Origin: Nitrosomonadales bacterium
Lineage (GTDB): Bacteria > Pseudomonadota > Gammaproteobacteria > Burkholderiales > Gallionellaceae
Length of the DNA stretch: 64,000 nucleotides
Direction: 5' to 3'
Assembly: GCA_016716325.1 (NCBI GenBank)
Contig: JADJWO010000001.1
Span: 2,046,001-2,110,000 of the forward strand
The translations under genes and the position numbers were made by a program. The notes beneath the pieces were generated by a model. It had not been told where the DNA came from. It did not search any database and was given only the letters and a program-made list of their open reading frames with translations. Below, in pieces: positions 1 through 8,298 of this stretch (within the stretch, counting starts at the first letter, position 1; each line of letters begins with the position of its first letter).

Positions 1-60
1 GAGCAGGTGCCGGAGCAGGGTTCCGATCATTCGAACGTCCAGTCTGATTCATCGAGATGA
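1..60 (+). CDS. tatB: C-terminal tail of TatB (partial, runs off window start)
   Basis: An open frame enters the window at base 1 and ends in TGA at 58-60, encoding a polar tail of 19 residues (ending NVQSDSSR). The stop overlaps the tatC start as ATGA. TatB is normally encoded directly before tatC and ends in a poorly conserved hydrophilic tail, so position and composition suggest TatB. The tail itself is not diagnostic, so the name is an inference from context. Confidence 0.5.
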   Translation, partial: EQVPEQGSDHSNVQSDSSR

Positions 61-788
61 GCCAGAAAGGAACGCTGATTTTCCACCTGGTCGAGCTTCG
101 GTCACGGTTGCTGAATGCGGCCATCGCGATCGTTCTGGCCTTTATCTGTCTCTTCCCGTGGGCTTCGGATATCTATTCGTTGCTGGCACAGCCGTTGCTG
201 GCAAAATTGCCACTGGGCGGGCAGATGATCGCTACGGATGTGACCACGCCGTTCTTCGTACCAGTGAAGATGACGATGCTGGTCGCCTTCCTGCTTGCCC
301 TGCCTTACGTGCTGTTCCAGTTGTGGCGCTTCGTTGCGCCAGGGCTGTATGCGCATGAGAAGCGTCTGGTGCTGCCCTTGATCATGGCCAGCACGATATT
401 GTTCTATTGTGGCATGTCCTTCGCCTATTTCGTGGTGTTCCCGGTCGTGTTCGGGTTCGTTACGGCGGTCGCTCCCGAGGGAGTGGCGGTCATGACGGAC
501 ATTGACAAATACTTCAGTTTTGCAATCGGTATGTTCCTTGCCTTCGGGACGTCTTTCCAGGTCCCGGTCGCGGTGGTGGTGTTGGTACGAATGGGCGTGG
601 TTCGCGTCGAGAAATTGCGGGAAGCACGCCCATATGTCTTTGTAGGCGCATTCGTTGTCGGTGCGATATTCACGCCGCCTGATGTGGTGTCGCAACTGTT
701 GTTGGCCATTCCGCTGTGGCTGCTGTACGAAGCGGGAATCCTGGTTGCCGCATGGCTGGGCAACGGCGGCAACACCAGGGTGGCGTAA
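57..788 (+). CDS. tatC: Twin-arginine translocase subunit TatC
   Basis: TatC is the polytopic inner-membrane core of the Tat pathway; with TatB it recognises twin-arginine signal peptides and helps export folded proteins. The 243-residue product starts with the family hallmark HLVELRSR near residues 10-17. It has about six hydrophobic segments, and the conserved FTPPD stretch comes before the last helices. Length is normal for the family. The start overlaps the upstream stop by ATGA, suggesting translational coupling with tatB. The Rieske protein encoded at 3673 has a twin-arginine leader and is a likely client. Confidence 0.97.
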   Translation: MSQKGTLIFHLVELRSRLLNAAIAIVLAFICLFPWASDIYSLLAQPLLAKLPLGGQMIATDVTTPFFVPVKMTMLVAFLLALPYVLFQLWRFVAPGLYAHEKRLVLPLIMASTILFYCGMSFAYFVVFPVVFGFVTAVAPEGVAVMTDIDKYFSFAIGMFLAFGTSFQVPVAVVVLVRMGVVRVEKLREARPYVFVGAFVVGAIFTPPDVVSQLLLAIPLWLLYEAGILVAAWLGNGGNTRVA

Positions 789-826
789 GGCGGATGCGGC
801 TCATTCTGCCGCTTCGGGCGGGTTGC

Positions 827-1978
827 TTACTGCACTTTCGGGCGCTTGCCGATCTTTACTTGTAAAACCTGCTCGGTGCCGTCGCGCAACAGTTTCACCA
901 TGACCACTTTGCCGGGTGCCAGGTTGGCGACGGTTTCCAGCATGGAACTCCAGTCATTTACCGGCTTGCCGTCGATCTCGACCAGAATGTCGCCGGTTTT
1001 CACTCCGGCGTGTTCCGCCGGGCTGTTGCGAATTATTTCAGTAATCAACACACCTCTGGTGTTGCCGAGTTTGAAGGATTCGGCCAATTCCGGGGTCAGT
1101 TCCTGCACGCCTGCACCAATCCAGCCACGTGTTACCGAGCCGTGCTGAATGATCTGTTCCATGGTTTTTTTCGCCGTACTGGTGGGAATGGCAAAGCCGA
1201 TGCCGAGCGAGCCGCCATTCGGCGAGTAGATCGCACTGTTGATGCCGATCAGATCGCCATTGGTGTCCACCAGCGCGCCGCCGGAATTGCCGGGGTTGAT
1301 TGCGGCATCGGTCTGGATGAAGCTTTCAAAAGTGCTTAGCCCCAGGTGGTCGCGCTTGAGCGCGCTGATGATGCCCATGGTGACCGTTTGCCCAACGCCG
1401 AACGGATTGCCGATGGCAAGCACCATGTCGCCTACGTGCGCTTTTTCCGGATGGCCAAAGGTGATGGCAGGAAGCATTTCGGGCAATTCGATCTTGATTA
1501 CGGCGAGATCGGTTTCCGGGTCGGAACCAACGACACGCGCCTTGGCTTTTCGCCCGTCGGCCAGCGCGACTTCGATCTGGTCGGCGGCTTCCACCACGTG
1601 GTGGTTGGTAAGGATGTAACCGTCCGGACTGACGATTACGCCCGAGCCCAGGCTGGAATTGTCTTGCGGCTCGCTTTCGCCCGGATCGCCGAAGAAGAAC
1701 CGGAAGCGCGGATCGTCCATGAAGGGATTAACCGGCGCTTTGATAATGGTGCTGGTAAAAATGTTGACCACTGCCGGCATGGCTTTTTGTGCGGCCGCGC
1801 TCAAGCCCATGGTTGCTGGTTTGTCGTCGGGGAGCGTGGTGGGGACGCTTTCATAAAGGGTGACGACCCCGCTACGAGCTGCGTTCGGCAATAGTTCCGG
1901 CTTGAGCGCATGGACGACGAACAGCAATGCCAACGCGATGGTGACGGTTTGGGTAAACAAAAGCCAGTGTTTGCGCAT
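827..1978 (-). CDS. HtrA/DegS-AlgW-like serine protease with one PDZ domain
   Basis: Envelope trypsin-like protease of the S1C family, 383 residues. Residues about 8-25 form an uncleaved-looking signal anchor. The catalytic triad is visible as His127 (in TNHHVV), Asp157 (in DPETDLAV) and Ser232 (in INPGNSGGAL). A single PDZ domain follows at about 285-375, ending at the C-terminus. One PDZ plus a membrane anchor resembles DegS/AlgW, which trigger sigma-E release, rather than DegP, which has two PDZ domains. It lies 3' to 3' with tatC and is divergent from the Nif3-like gene. Whether it is a regulatory or quality-control protease cannot be told here. Confidence 0.93.
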   Translation of the reverse strand: MRKHWLLFTQTVTIALALLFVVHALKPELLPNAARSGVVTLYESVPTTLPDDKPATMGLSAAAQKAMPAVVNIFTSTIIKAPVNPFMDDPRFRFFFGDPGESEPQDNSSLGSGVIVSPDGYILTNHHVVEAADQIEVALADGRKAKARVVGSDPETDLAVIKIELPEMLPAITFGHPEKAHVGDMVLAIGNPFGVGQTVTMGIISALKRDHLGLSTFESFIQTDAAINPGNSGGALVDTNGDLIGINSAIYSPNGGSLGIGFAIPTSTAKKTMEQIIQHGSVTRGWIGAGVQELTPELAESFKLGNTRGVLITEIIRNSPAEHAGVKTGDILVEIDGKPVNDWSSMLETVANLAPGKVVMVKLLRDGTEQVLQVKIGKRPKVQ

Positions 1979-1986
1979 GGTATGAT
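1978..1986 (+). promoter_or_regulatory. Possible extended -10 promoter for the Nif3-like gene
   Basis: TGGTATGAT matches an extended -10 element (TGn followed by TATGAT at 1981-1986) in the 41-base gap between two divergent genes, with no clear -35. It would give a leader of about 27 bases ahead of the ATG at 2020, which has an AAAGGGA ribosome site. Pattern match only. Confidence 0.3.
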
Positions 1987-2019
1987 GAACCCGCCTGTTT
2001 CGATTGATGAAAGGGACTC

Positions 2020-2766
2020 ATGCTGCTTAACGAACTGCGCGATTATAACGCAAGCCTGCTGGAAACCGGGCTGTTCAAGGATTACTGCCCGAACGGCGTG
2101 CAGGTGGAGGGGCGCCCGGAAGTGCGGCGTATCGCCACCGGCGTTACCGCTTCGCAACAGGTGCTCGACGAGGCGATCGCGTGGGGTGCGGATGCGATCC
2201 TGGTGCATCACGGTTATTTCTGGCGCAATGAGGATGCCACGATAATCGGCATCAAGAAGCGGCGCATTGCCCAGTTGTTGCGCAACGATGTGAGCCTGCT
2301 GGCCTACCATTTGCCTCTGGATGCGCACCCCGGGTTCGGCAACAACGCGCAACTCGGCAAGTTGCTGGGGCTGGTAGAACAGGGCAGGTTCGGTGAACAG
2401 GACGTCGCTTGCCTGGGGATTCTTGAGCATCCGTTGAAGTTGGCGCAATTTGCCCGACAGATCGAGATGGAGTTGCGGCGGACGCCTCAGGTTATTGGGG
2501 ACATGTCGGGTGTTGTGCAAAAGATAGCGTGGTGCAGCGGCGGGGCCCAGAATTATTTTGAAGCGGCAATCGCTCAGGGGGCAGACGTTTACATCACCGG
2601 TGAGATTTCTGAGCCGGTATTCCATCTGGCACATGAGAACGGAGTGGCCTTCATTGCTGCCGGGCACCATGCGACCGAGCGTCTGGGTATCCAGGCGCTG
2701 GGTGAACATTTGGCGCGACAATTCAACCTGGAACACTGTTTTTTTGATCAGTCCAACCCAGTCTGA
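2020..2766 (+). CDS. Nif3-like dinuclear metal-centre protein (YbgI family)
   Basis: A 248-residue member of the NIF3/YbgI family, hexameric cytosolic proteins with a two-metal site; some members have GTP cyclohydrolase I type 2-like annotations, but the physiological role is unsettled. Metal-ligand-type motifs are visible: LVHHGYFW near residue 65, YHLPLDAHPGFGNN near 95-108, and GHHATERLG near 215, where the His and Glu are typical ligands. Length matches the family. The ATG at 2020 has a good ribosome site (AAAGGGACTC). It is divergent from the HtrA-like gene, as is common in betaproteobacteria next to petABC. Confidence 0.92.
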   Translation: MLLNELRDYNASLLETGLFKDYCPNGVQVEGRPEVRRIATGVTASQQVLDEAIAWGADAILVHHGYFWRNEDATIIGIKKRRIAQLLRNDVSLLAYHLPLDAHPGFGNNAQLGKLLGLVEQGRFGEQDVACLGILEHPLKLAQFARQIEMELRRTPQVIGDMSGVVQKIAWCSGGAQNYFEAAIAQGADVYITGEISEPVFHLAHENGVAFIAAGHHATERLGIQALGEHLARQFNLEHCFFDQSNPV

Positions 2767-3034
2767 TTGATTGTGCCGGATGTTGCAATAACAGGGCGTG
2801 TTGCGTAGTATGTTGCTCGGATGTTTGCATTCCTGTGTGGTTCTCAAGACTTGGCTGGGTTGACTCGTGGCCTTGTCTTGTACAGCGATTCTGGGGATAT
2901 GCACGGGGACATCGGCTTGTTGTTGTCGGGGGGGGCAGCGCCATTCCGCTGCGTTAGGAATAATTTTGTATGGCGGCCATGAATTTGAATCCATCTCGGA
3001 TTCTGGTGGCAGGACACTAAGGGGGGCGATAAAA

Positions 3035-3460
3035 ATGAAAATCGGGATGTTGTTGAGCGGGGTGGTTTTGGCTGCACTTTCATTTAATGCGATGGGGGAA
3101 GTGGGGACCAACATGCCTGAGCGGGAAGCCATGAAAGTTTTAAGGGGTGGAGATGTCAGCTTCAAGAATGATGTCCAGCCGATTATTCATGATTACTGTC
3201 TGAACTGCCATAAGCCCGGAGGCAGGGGTTATAACAAGAGCGGATTGGATCTGAGTTCCTACGAAACACTGATGAAAGGCACCAAATTCGGCCCGGTTGT
3301 TATTCCGGGTAACAGTGAAACCAGCACCTTTACAAAATTGCTGACAGGCACCAACAAGGGGTTGAAGATGCCTGCCGGGTTGAATGGGGCTGGAACGCTT
3401 GACCGTCAGTACATCTTGATCCTGAGAAAATGGGTCAAACAAGGCGCCAAAAACAATTGA
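3035..3460 (+). CDS. Small secreted monohaem cytochrome c (planctomycete-type domain)
   Basis: A 141-residue protein with a signal peptide (residues 1-22, cleavage near MGEV) and one haem c site, CLNCH, at about residues 56-60. The layout DVQPII...C..CH..GG...SGLDL...GPVVIPGN...KMPAG resembles the 'planctomycete-type' cytochrome c domain, in which a late Met (in LKMPAG) is the probable sixth ligand. The frame stays open upstream to 2867, but the ATG at 3035 precedes the signal peptide and is the credible start. It lies about 210 bases before the bc1 operon on the same strand, so it may carry electrons to or from that complex; this is inference. Confidence 0.8.
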   Translation: MKIGMLLSGVVLAALSFNAMGEVGTNMPEREAMKVLRGGDVSFKNDVQPIIHDYCLNCHKPGGRGYNKSGLDLSSYETLMKGTKFGPVVIPGNSETSTFTKLLTGTNKGLKMPAGLNGAGTLDRQYILILRKWVKQGAKNN

Positions 3461-3643
3461 CCAATTGTTTGTGGGAATTGTTTTAGTTATGTAGTATTCG
3501 ACTCGCAGTTGGCATCGGGTTCGTTGGGGGGGCGAACCTTGTTGCTTGCATGGATTGCTGATCTATGAACAAGCAATGCCTATTCATCTTCCATTAATAA
3601 AAGAAATTTTCGGGTCGCCGACAGGTCGCGCCCGATTGAATAA

Positions 3644-3655
3644 TTAACGCGTTAA
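3644..3655. promoter_or_regulatory. 12-bp perfect palindrome upstream of petA
   Basis: TTAACGCGTTAA is a perfect 12-base palindrome 17 bases before the chosen petA start. It could be an operator half-site pair, or it could be chance. No regulator is suggested by the sequence. Confidence 0.25.
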
Positions 3656-3672
3656 CAGAAGGGATGAGGGAA

Positions 3673-4266
3673 ATGACTGATAATGTGGATCGTAGCAAGC
3701 GGCGACTGCTGATCGCCGCCACGACGGCCGCGGGCGGCGTCGCAGCGGCGGGGGCCGGAGCGCCGTTCGTTTTGAGCTTGATGCCGAGCGAGCGAGCCAA
3801 GGCGGCTGGTGCGCCGGTTGAGGTGGATATTGGCGCTATAGAGCCTGGCACGATGATCAATGTCGAATGGCAGGGCAAGCCTGTCTGGATTTTGCGTCGT
3901 ACCCAGGAAATGCTCGATCTGCTGGCCAAGCACGATGACGAGTTAGCCGACCCGACTTCAGAAGTGCCCCAACAACCGGATTACTGCAACAATTCTACCC
4001 GTTCGATCAAGCCGGAAGTTCTGGTCGTGTTGGGCGTCTGTACTCACCTTGGTTGCTCGCCGACCTTCCGTCCGGAGGTGGCGCCGGCAGATTTGGGCGC
4101 TAATTGGGCCGGTGGCTGGTTCTGTCCGTGCCATGGCTCACGCTTCGATTTGGCCGCGCGCGTATTCAAGGGAGTGCCGGCACCGACCAACCTGATTATT
4201 CCGCCGCATAAGTATCTGAGCGATACTCGCCTGCTGATCGGCGACGATAGCAAGGGGGATGCATGA
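3673..4266 (+). CDS. petA: Ubiquinol-cytochrome c reductase Rieske iron-sulfur subunit
   Basis: The [2Fe-2S] subunit of cytochrome bc1 accepts one electron from ubiquinol and passes it to cytochrome c1 at the periplasmic face. The product has 197 residues from this start. A twin-arginine-type leader (KRRLLIA near residue 9) and a hydrophobic anchor at 12-36 come first. The cluster-binding loops are CTHLGC at 123-128 and CPCHGS at 151-156, giving the two Cys and two His ligands plus the disulfide Cys pair. The ATG at 3664 is also in frame, but GAGGG sits correctly in front of 3673. The stop overlaps petB by ATGA. Confidence 0.96.
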   Translation: MTDNVDRSKRRLLIAATTAAGGVAAAGAGAPFVLSLMPSERAKAAGAPVEVDIGAIEPGTMINVEWQGKPVWILRRTQEMLDLLAKHDDELADPTSEVPQQPDYCNNSTRSIKPEVLVVLGVCTHLGCSPTFRPEVAPADLGANWAGGWFCPCHGSRFDLAARVFKGVPAPTNLIIPPHKYLSDTRLLIGDDSKGDA

Positions 4267-5501
4267 TGAACCTACTCAATAAATTGATTGGCTGGATTGA
4301 TGATCGTTTTCCGCTTATGGCGCTCTGGAAAGAGCACGTTTCGGAATACTATGCTCCGAAGAACTTCAACTTCTGGTACTTTTTTGGATCGTTGGCCTTG
4401 CTGGTGCTGGTAATCCAGATTCTTTCCGGCATCTTCCTGACCATGAACTACAAGCCCGATGCGTTATTCGCCTTCGCTTCGGTCGAGTACATTATGCGTG
4501 ATGTGCAATGGGGTTGGTTGCTGCGTTACATCCATTCGACCGGCGCTTCGATGTTCTTCGTGGTGATCTATCTGCATATGTTCCGCGGACTGATGTACGG
4601 TTCATACCGCAAACCGCGTGAATTGCTGTGGATCATCGGCATGATCATCTATCTGGCGCTGATGGGCGAAGCCTTCATGGGTTATTTGCTACCGTGGGGT
4701 CAAATGTCGTTCTGGGGTGCGCAGGTGATTGTGAATCTGTTCTCTTCGGTTCCTTTCATCGGCCCTGATCTGGCTATCCTGATCCGTGGTGATTTTGTCG
4801 TCTCCGACATCACGCTGAACAGATTCTTCGCGCTGCATGTGATTGCGATTCCGTTGGTCCTGGTGTTGATCGTGGGCGCGCATCTGATCGCGCTGCATGA
4901 GGTCGGTTCCAATAATCCGGACGGTATCGAGATCAAGAAGCACAAAGATGCAAATGGCAAACCGCTGGATGGAATCCCGTTCCATCCGTACTACACCGTC
5001 AAGGACGGCGTCGGCGTGCTCGGCTTCCTGATCATTTTCTGCGCCATCGTGTTCTTCGCGCCGGATATGGGCGGTTATTTCCTGGAGTACAACAACTTTG
5101 TACCGGCCAATCCGATGAAGACGCCAGAGCACATCGCTCCGGTGTGGTACTTCACTCCGTACTATGCGATTCTGCGCGCGGTGCCCCCGCTGTTCGGTTC
5201 TCAGTTCCCGGGTGTGGTGGCGATGGGCGTGGCGACGGTGGCGTTCTTCTTCCTGCCTTGGCTGGATCGCGGCAAGGTCAAGTCCATCCGTTATCGCGGC
5301 CCACTCTATAAGGGTTTTCTGGCGGCATTCGTCGTGAGTTTCGTGGGTCTGGGTTATCTGGGATTGATGCCGGCAACCGAGATTTACACGCTGATCTCGC
5401 GCATCCTGTCGGTCGTGTACTTCGCATTCTTCATCCTGATGCCTTGGTACACCAAGATCGACAAGACCAAACCCGAACCTGACCGTGTCACGTTCAAATA
5501 A
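4263..5501 (+). CDS. petB: Cytochrome b subunit of the bc1 complex
   Basis: Membrane subunit of ubiquinol:cytochrome c reductase, carrying haems bL and bH and the Qo and Qi sites. The 412-residue protein has about eight hydrophobic helices. Haem-ligand histidines are visible in the pairs HSTGASMFFVVIYLH and HVIAIPLVLVLIVGAH. The Qo-site motif reads PVWY (in HIAPVWYFTPYY) instead of the textbook PEWY; I recall PVWY as usual in beta- and gammaproteobacteria. The start overlaps petA by ATGA and petC follows after 19 bases. A second in-frame ATG lies at 4266. Confidence 0.97.
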   Translation: MMNLLNKLIGWIDDRFPLMALWKEHVSEYYAPKNFNFWYFFGSLALLVLVIQILSGIFLTMNYKPDALFAFASVEYIMRDVQWGWLLRYIHSTGASMFFVVIYLHMFRGLMYGSYRKPRELLWIIGMIIYLALMGEAFMGYLLPWGQMSFWGAQVIVNLFSSVPFIGPDLAILIRGDFVVSDITLNRFFALHVIAIPLVLVLIVGAHLIALHEVGSNNPDGIEIKKHKDANGKPLDGIPFHPYYTVKDGVGVLGFLIIFCAIVFFAPDMGGYFLEYNNFVPANPMKTPEHIAPVWYFTPYYAILRAVPPLFGSQFPGVVAMGVATVAFFFLPWLDRGKVKSIRYRGPLYKGFLAAFVVSFVGLGYLGLMPATEIYTLISRILSVVYFAFFILMPWYTKIDKTKPEPDRVTFK

Positions 5502-5520
5502 TCGAGAGAGGTTTGCTGAC

Positions 5521-6252
5521 ATGAATGCAATCAAGAAACTATGTATGCTGGCACTGCTGATGGCTGTGCCGGCAATGGCGATCGCCAGCGGTGCTGGCGT
5601 TCATCTGGACAAGGCGCCTGTCAACCTTCAGGACCCGGCTTCGTTACAGCGCGGTGTGAAACTGTTCACCTCAAGATGCCTTGCCTGTCACAGCGCGGCT
5701 TCCATGCGTTACAACCGCCTGGCGGATATCGGCATGAGCGAGGAGCAGATCAAGAAGGAGTTGGAACTTCCTGAGGATGTGAAAGTCGGGTCAACGATGC
5801 AGGCTGCGATGGATGCAAACTCGGCAAAGCTGGCATATGGCGTTGTGCCACCTGACCTGAGCGTGATTGCGCGTTCGCGCAGTGCAGACTGGCTGTACAC
5901 CTACATGCGCAGTTTCTATGTGGATTCTGCTCGCGCAAGTGGATGGAATAATGTGACCTTCCCCAATGTCGGCATGCCGTTCGTTCTGGCTGATTTGCAG
6001 GGTGAACAAGTGTTGGGCTCAGAGGGGCATGAAGGTCATGAAATGAAGAAACTGGTGCTGCAAACCCCAGGCTCCATGACCGCTGCCGAGTACGATAGCG
6101 CGATGGGCGATCTGGTCAATTATCTGGTCTTCATGAGTGAGCCTGCGAAGATGGTTCGTCATCAGATTGGTTATATTGTGCTGGCCTTCCTGTTCGTGCT
6201 TTTTGTATTGGTCTTAGCTCTGAAAAAGGAGTTGTGGAAGGATATCCACTGA
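5521..6252 (+). CDS. petC: Cytochrome c1 of the bc1 complex
   Basis: Periplasmic monohaem subunit that takes electrons from the Rieske protein and delivers them to soluble cytochrome c. The product has 243 residues: signal peptide about 1-22, haem motif CLACH at 53-57 followed by the c1-typical SMRYNRL, a Met-containing GMPFVLADLQG region as likely axial ligand, and one C-terminal anchor helix (IGYIVLAFLFVLFVLVLAL). The ATG at 5521 follows GAGAGAGG; the frame is open to 5485, but that extension lacks a leader. It is the last gene of the operon and a strong hairpin terminator follows. Confidence 0.96.
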   Translation: MNAIKKLCMLALLMAVPAMAIASGAGVHLDKAPVNLQDPASLQRGVKLFTSRCLACHSAASMRYNRLADIGMSEEQIKKELELPEDVKVGSTMQAAMDANSAKLAYGVVPPDLSVIARSRSADWLYTYMRSFYVDSARASGWNNVTFPNVGMPFVLADLQGEQVLGSEGHEGHEMKKLVLQTPGSMTAAEYDSAMGDLVNYLVFMSEPAKMVRHQIGYIVLAFLFVLFVLVLALKKELWKDIH

Positions 6253-6315
6253 TGCAAGGTTGAAGCGCACGGTTCATTTGTGGTAATTTTTCGACTACTC
6301 GGTCGAGTGCCATCT

Positions 6316-6348
6316 GGCGGAGTCAAGGGCTCCGCCTTTTGGTTTTTT
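6316..6348 (+). terminator. Rho-independent terminator after petABC
   Basis: A perfect 7-bp stem GGCGGAG (6316-6322) / CTCCGCC (6330-6336) with a 7-base loop is followed by TTTTGGTTTTTT. It closes the petABC transcript ahead of sspA. Confidence 0.85.
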
Positions 6349-6378
6349 ATGCAGTATTATTAATTGCGGGTTGTTCTT

Positions 6379-6975
6379 ATGATGCGACTTTATTCGGGCA
6401 CCACCTGCCCATATTCACACCGTTGCCGTATTGTATTGTTCGAAAAGGGCATGGACTTCGAAATCATCGATGTCGACCTGATGAACAAGTCAGAAGATGT
6501 GGCGACGATCAACCCTTATGGCAAAGTTCCGGTGCTGGTCGAGCGCGATCTGGTTTTGTATGAAGCCAACATCATCAATGAGTATATTGATGAGCGTTTC
6601 CCGCATCCGCAACTGATGCCTCCCGATCCCGTCATGCGCGGTCGCGCGCGTTTGTTCCTGCATCGTTTCGAGCAGGAACTGTATAGCCATGTGGAGATTC
6701 TGGAGCAGGGCGGCAAGACCGCAGACAGGGCGCGCGCCGCAATCCGCGACAACCTGACCCAACTTGCTCAGATACTGTCCAAGCAGAAATTCCTGCTGGG
6801 CGATGAATTTTCCATGCTGGATGTAGCGATCGCTCCGTTGTTGTGGCGTCTTGACCATTACGGCATCCAGATGGGCAAGGATGCCGTGCCGCTGATGAAA
6901 TATGCGGAGCGGCTGTTTTCACGCCAGGGATTTATCGACGCCTTGACTCCCTCCGAAAGAGCGATGCGCAAGTGA
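6379..6975 (+). CDS. sspA: Stringent starvation protein A (GST-fold RNA polymerase-associated factor)
   Basis: SspA is a glutathione-S-transferase-fold protein that binds RNA polymerase in E. coli; orthologues are usually paired with sspB. The 198-residue product begins LYSGTTCPYSHRCR, the thioredoxin-like N-terminal domain (about 1-80) of this family, followed by the alpha-helical C-terminal domain with LGDEFSMLDVAIAPLLWRL. The frame stays open from a TTG at 6364, but the tandem ATGs at 6379 and 6382 are the credible starts. The GTGA overlap with sspB implies coupled translation. It follows the petABC terminator, so it probably has its own promoter. Confidence 0.94.
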   Translation: MMRLYSGTTCPYSHRCRIVLFEKGMDFEIIDVDLMNKSEDVATINPYGKVPVLVERDLVLYEANIINEYIDERFPHPQLMPPDPVMRGRARLFLHRFEQELYSHVEILEQGGKTADRARAAIRDNLTQLAQILSKQKFLLGDEFSMLDVAIAPLLWRLDHYGIQMGKDAVPLMKYAERLFSRQGFIDALTPSERAMRK

Positions 6976-7367
6976 GCGAATTATCCACGCGGCCTTACCT
7001 GATTCGTGCGATTTACGACTGGTGTGTGGATAGCGCGCTGACTCCTTATCTTGCTGTTCGCGTCAATGACCAAACAGAAGTTCCGACAGCGTATGTGAAA
7101 GACGGAGAGATCGTCCTGAATATCGGCGCGGGCGCGGTGCGTAATCTGGAGATGGGCAACGAGGTCATTACCTGCAATGGGCGTTTCGGCGGCGTGCCGT
7201 TCAACCTGATGGTGCCGGTCGAGGCGGTGATAGGAATTTTTGCCAAGGAAACCGGGCAGGGGCTGGTGTTCCAGCCGGGTGATCAGCCGGTGCCCCCCGG
7301 TTCGGACAGTGGTGAGCCGCCGTCCAAGCCGGTTCCGCACAAACCCCATCTGAAGATCGTAAAGTAA
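6972..7367 (+). CDS. sspB: ClpXP protease specificity-enhancing factor SspB
   Basis: SspB is an adaptor that tethers ssrA-tagged, stalled-ribosome products to ClpXP. The 131-residue product has the conserved substrate-binding domain at about 1-110 (RPYLIRAIYDWC, then VVLN-like and FGGVPFNLMVPVEAV stretches). A Pro-rich linker leads to the short basic and hydrophobic tail HLKIVK, the ClpX-docking peptide. It starts with GTG overlapping the sspA stop. A strong terminator follows directly. Confidence 0.95.
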   Translation: MSELSTRPYLIRAIYDWCVDSALTPYLAVRVNDQTEVPTAYVKDGEIVLNIGAGAVRNLEMGNEVITCNGRFGGVPFNLMVPVEAVIGIFAKETGQGLVFQPGDQPVPPGSDSGEPPSKPVPHKPHLKIVK

Positions 7368-7395
7368 AAAAGCCGCAGTTTCCTGCGGCTTTTTC
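7366..7395. terminator. Bidirectional terminator between sspB and rpoH
   Basis: AGCCGCAG (7371-7378) and CTGCGGCT (7383-7390) form a perfect 8-bp stem with a 4-base loop. It is flanked by A-runs on the left and T-runs on the right, so it can stop transcription from both convergent genes. Confidence 0.88.
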
Positions 7396-7412
7396 ATTAT
7401 GCGACCCGTCTG

Positions 7413-8273
7413 TCAGGCTGCGGGCAAAGCCAGTGCCGAGTGCATCTTGCTGAGAGCTTTCTGCTCGATCTGGCGGATACGCTCCGCAGAAACGTTGAAT
7501 TCGGCGGCCAGTTCATGCAGCGTGGCGGCATCGCCTTCGCGCAGCCAGCGCGCCTCGATGATGCGGCGGCTACGCTCGTCCAGTCCGGTCAAGGCATTCG
7601 CCAAACCTGTGGTTTGCAGGCGTTCGCGTTCGGCCGTTTCCAGGATACGCGACGGCTCGTGCTCCTCGCTATCGGCCAGATAATGGATGGGCGTATAGCT
7701 TTCTTCGCTGTCGTCGCTGTTGCCCTCAAGCGCGATCTCATGTCCCGCGAATCGCGCTTCCATTTCCACCACGTCGCGTTCGCTGACGTTGAGTTGCTGA
7801 GCGATCTCACTGACCTGTTGCGGTTTGAGCGGCTCCAGTCCCTCCTTCAGGCTGCGCAGGTTGAAGAACAGCTTGCGTTGGGCCTTGGTGGTGGCGATCT
7901 TTACCATGCGCCAGTTGCGCACGACGAATTCGTGGATCTCGGCGCGAATCCAGTGCAGCGCGAACGAAACCAGACGGACGCCGCGATCCGGGTCGTAACG
8001 CTTCACTGCTTTCATCAGGCCGATATTCCCTTCCTGAATCAAATCGGCCTGCGGCAAGCCGTAGCCGGCATAACCGCGCGCCACGCTGACAACCACCCGC
8101 AGGTGGGACAGAACCAATTGTCGCGCAGCATCCAGGTCATTCTCGGATTTAAAACGCGTAGCCAACGCGAACTCTTCCTCCTGCGTGAGCACGGGGAACA
8201 GATTTACTGATCGAATATAGCTTTCCAGGCTGCCTGTGGCAGATGGAATTGGCAGATTCATGGTTGCATTCAT
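7413..8273 (-). CDS. rpoH: RNA polymerase heat-shock sigma factor RpoH (sigma-32)
   Basis: Directs RNA polymerase to heat-shock promoters. The 286-residue product has region 2 (ARGYAGYGLPQADLIQEG, then GLMKAVKRYDP and a VSFALHWIRAEIHEFV stretch), the RpoH-box-like QRKLFFNLR near residue 135, and a region 4 helix-turn-helix near the end (TLHELAAEFNVSAERIRQIE). The frame extends to 8342, but AAGGAGG lies about 7 bases before the ATG at 8273. Regulation is visible upstream: a CIRCE operator at 8299-8325. It sits downstream of ftsY-ftsE-ftsX on the same strand but across a 169-base gap, so it is transcribed at least partly on its own. Confidence 0.96.
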   Translation of the reverse strand: MNATMNLPIPSATGSLESYIRSVNLFPVLTQEEEFALATRFKSENDLDAARQLVLSHLRVVVSVARGYAGYGLPQADLIQEGNIGLMKAVKRYDPDRGVRLVSFALHWIRAEIHEFVVRNWRMVKIATTKAQRKLFFNLRSLKEGLEPLKPQQVSEIAQQLNVSERDVVEMEARFAGHEIALEGNSDDSEESYTPIHYLADSEEHEPSRILETAERERLQTTGLANALTGLDERSRRIIEARWLREGDAATLHELAAEFNVSAERIRQIEQKALSKMHSALALPAA

Positions 8274-8298
8274 TATTGGCCTCCTTACGGGGAGTATA

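Noticed and set aside
4263..5501. PVWY in place of PEWY as a defect in cytochrome b
   Set aside because: I recall PVWY as a normal variant of beta- and gammaproteobacterial cytochrome b, so it is not evidence of inactivation.
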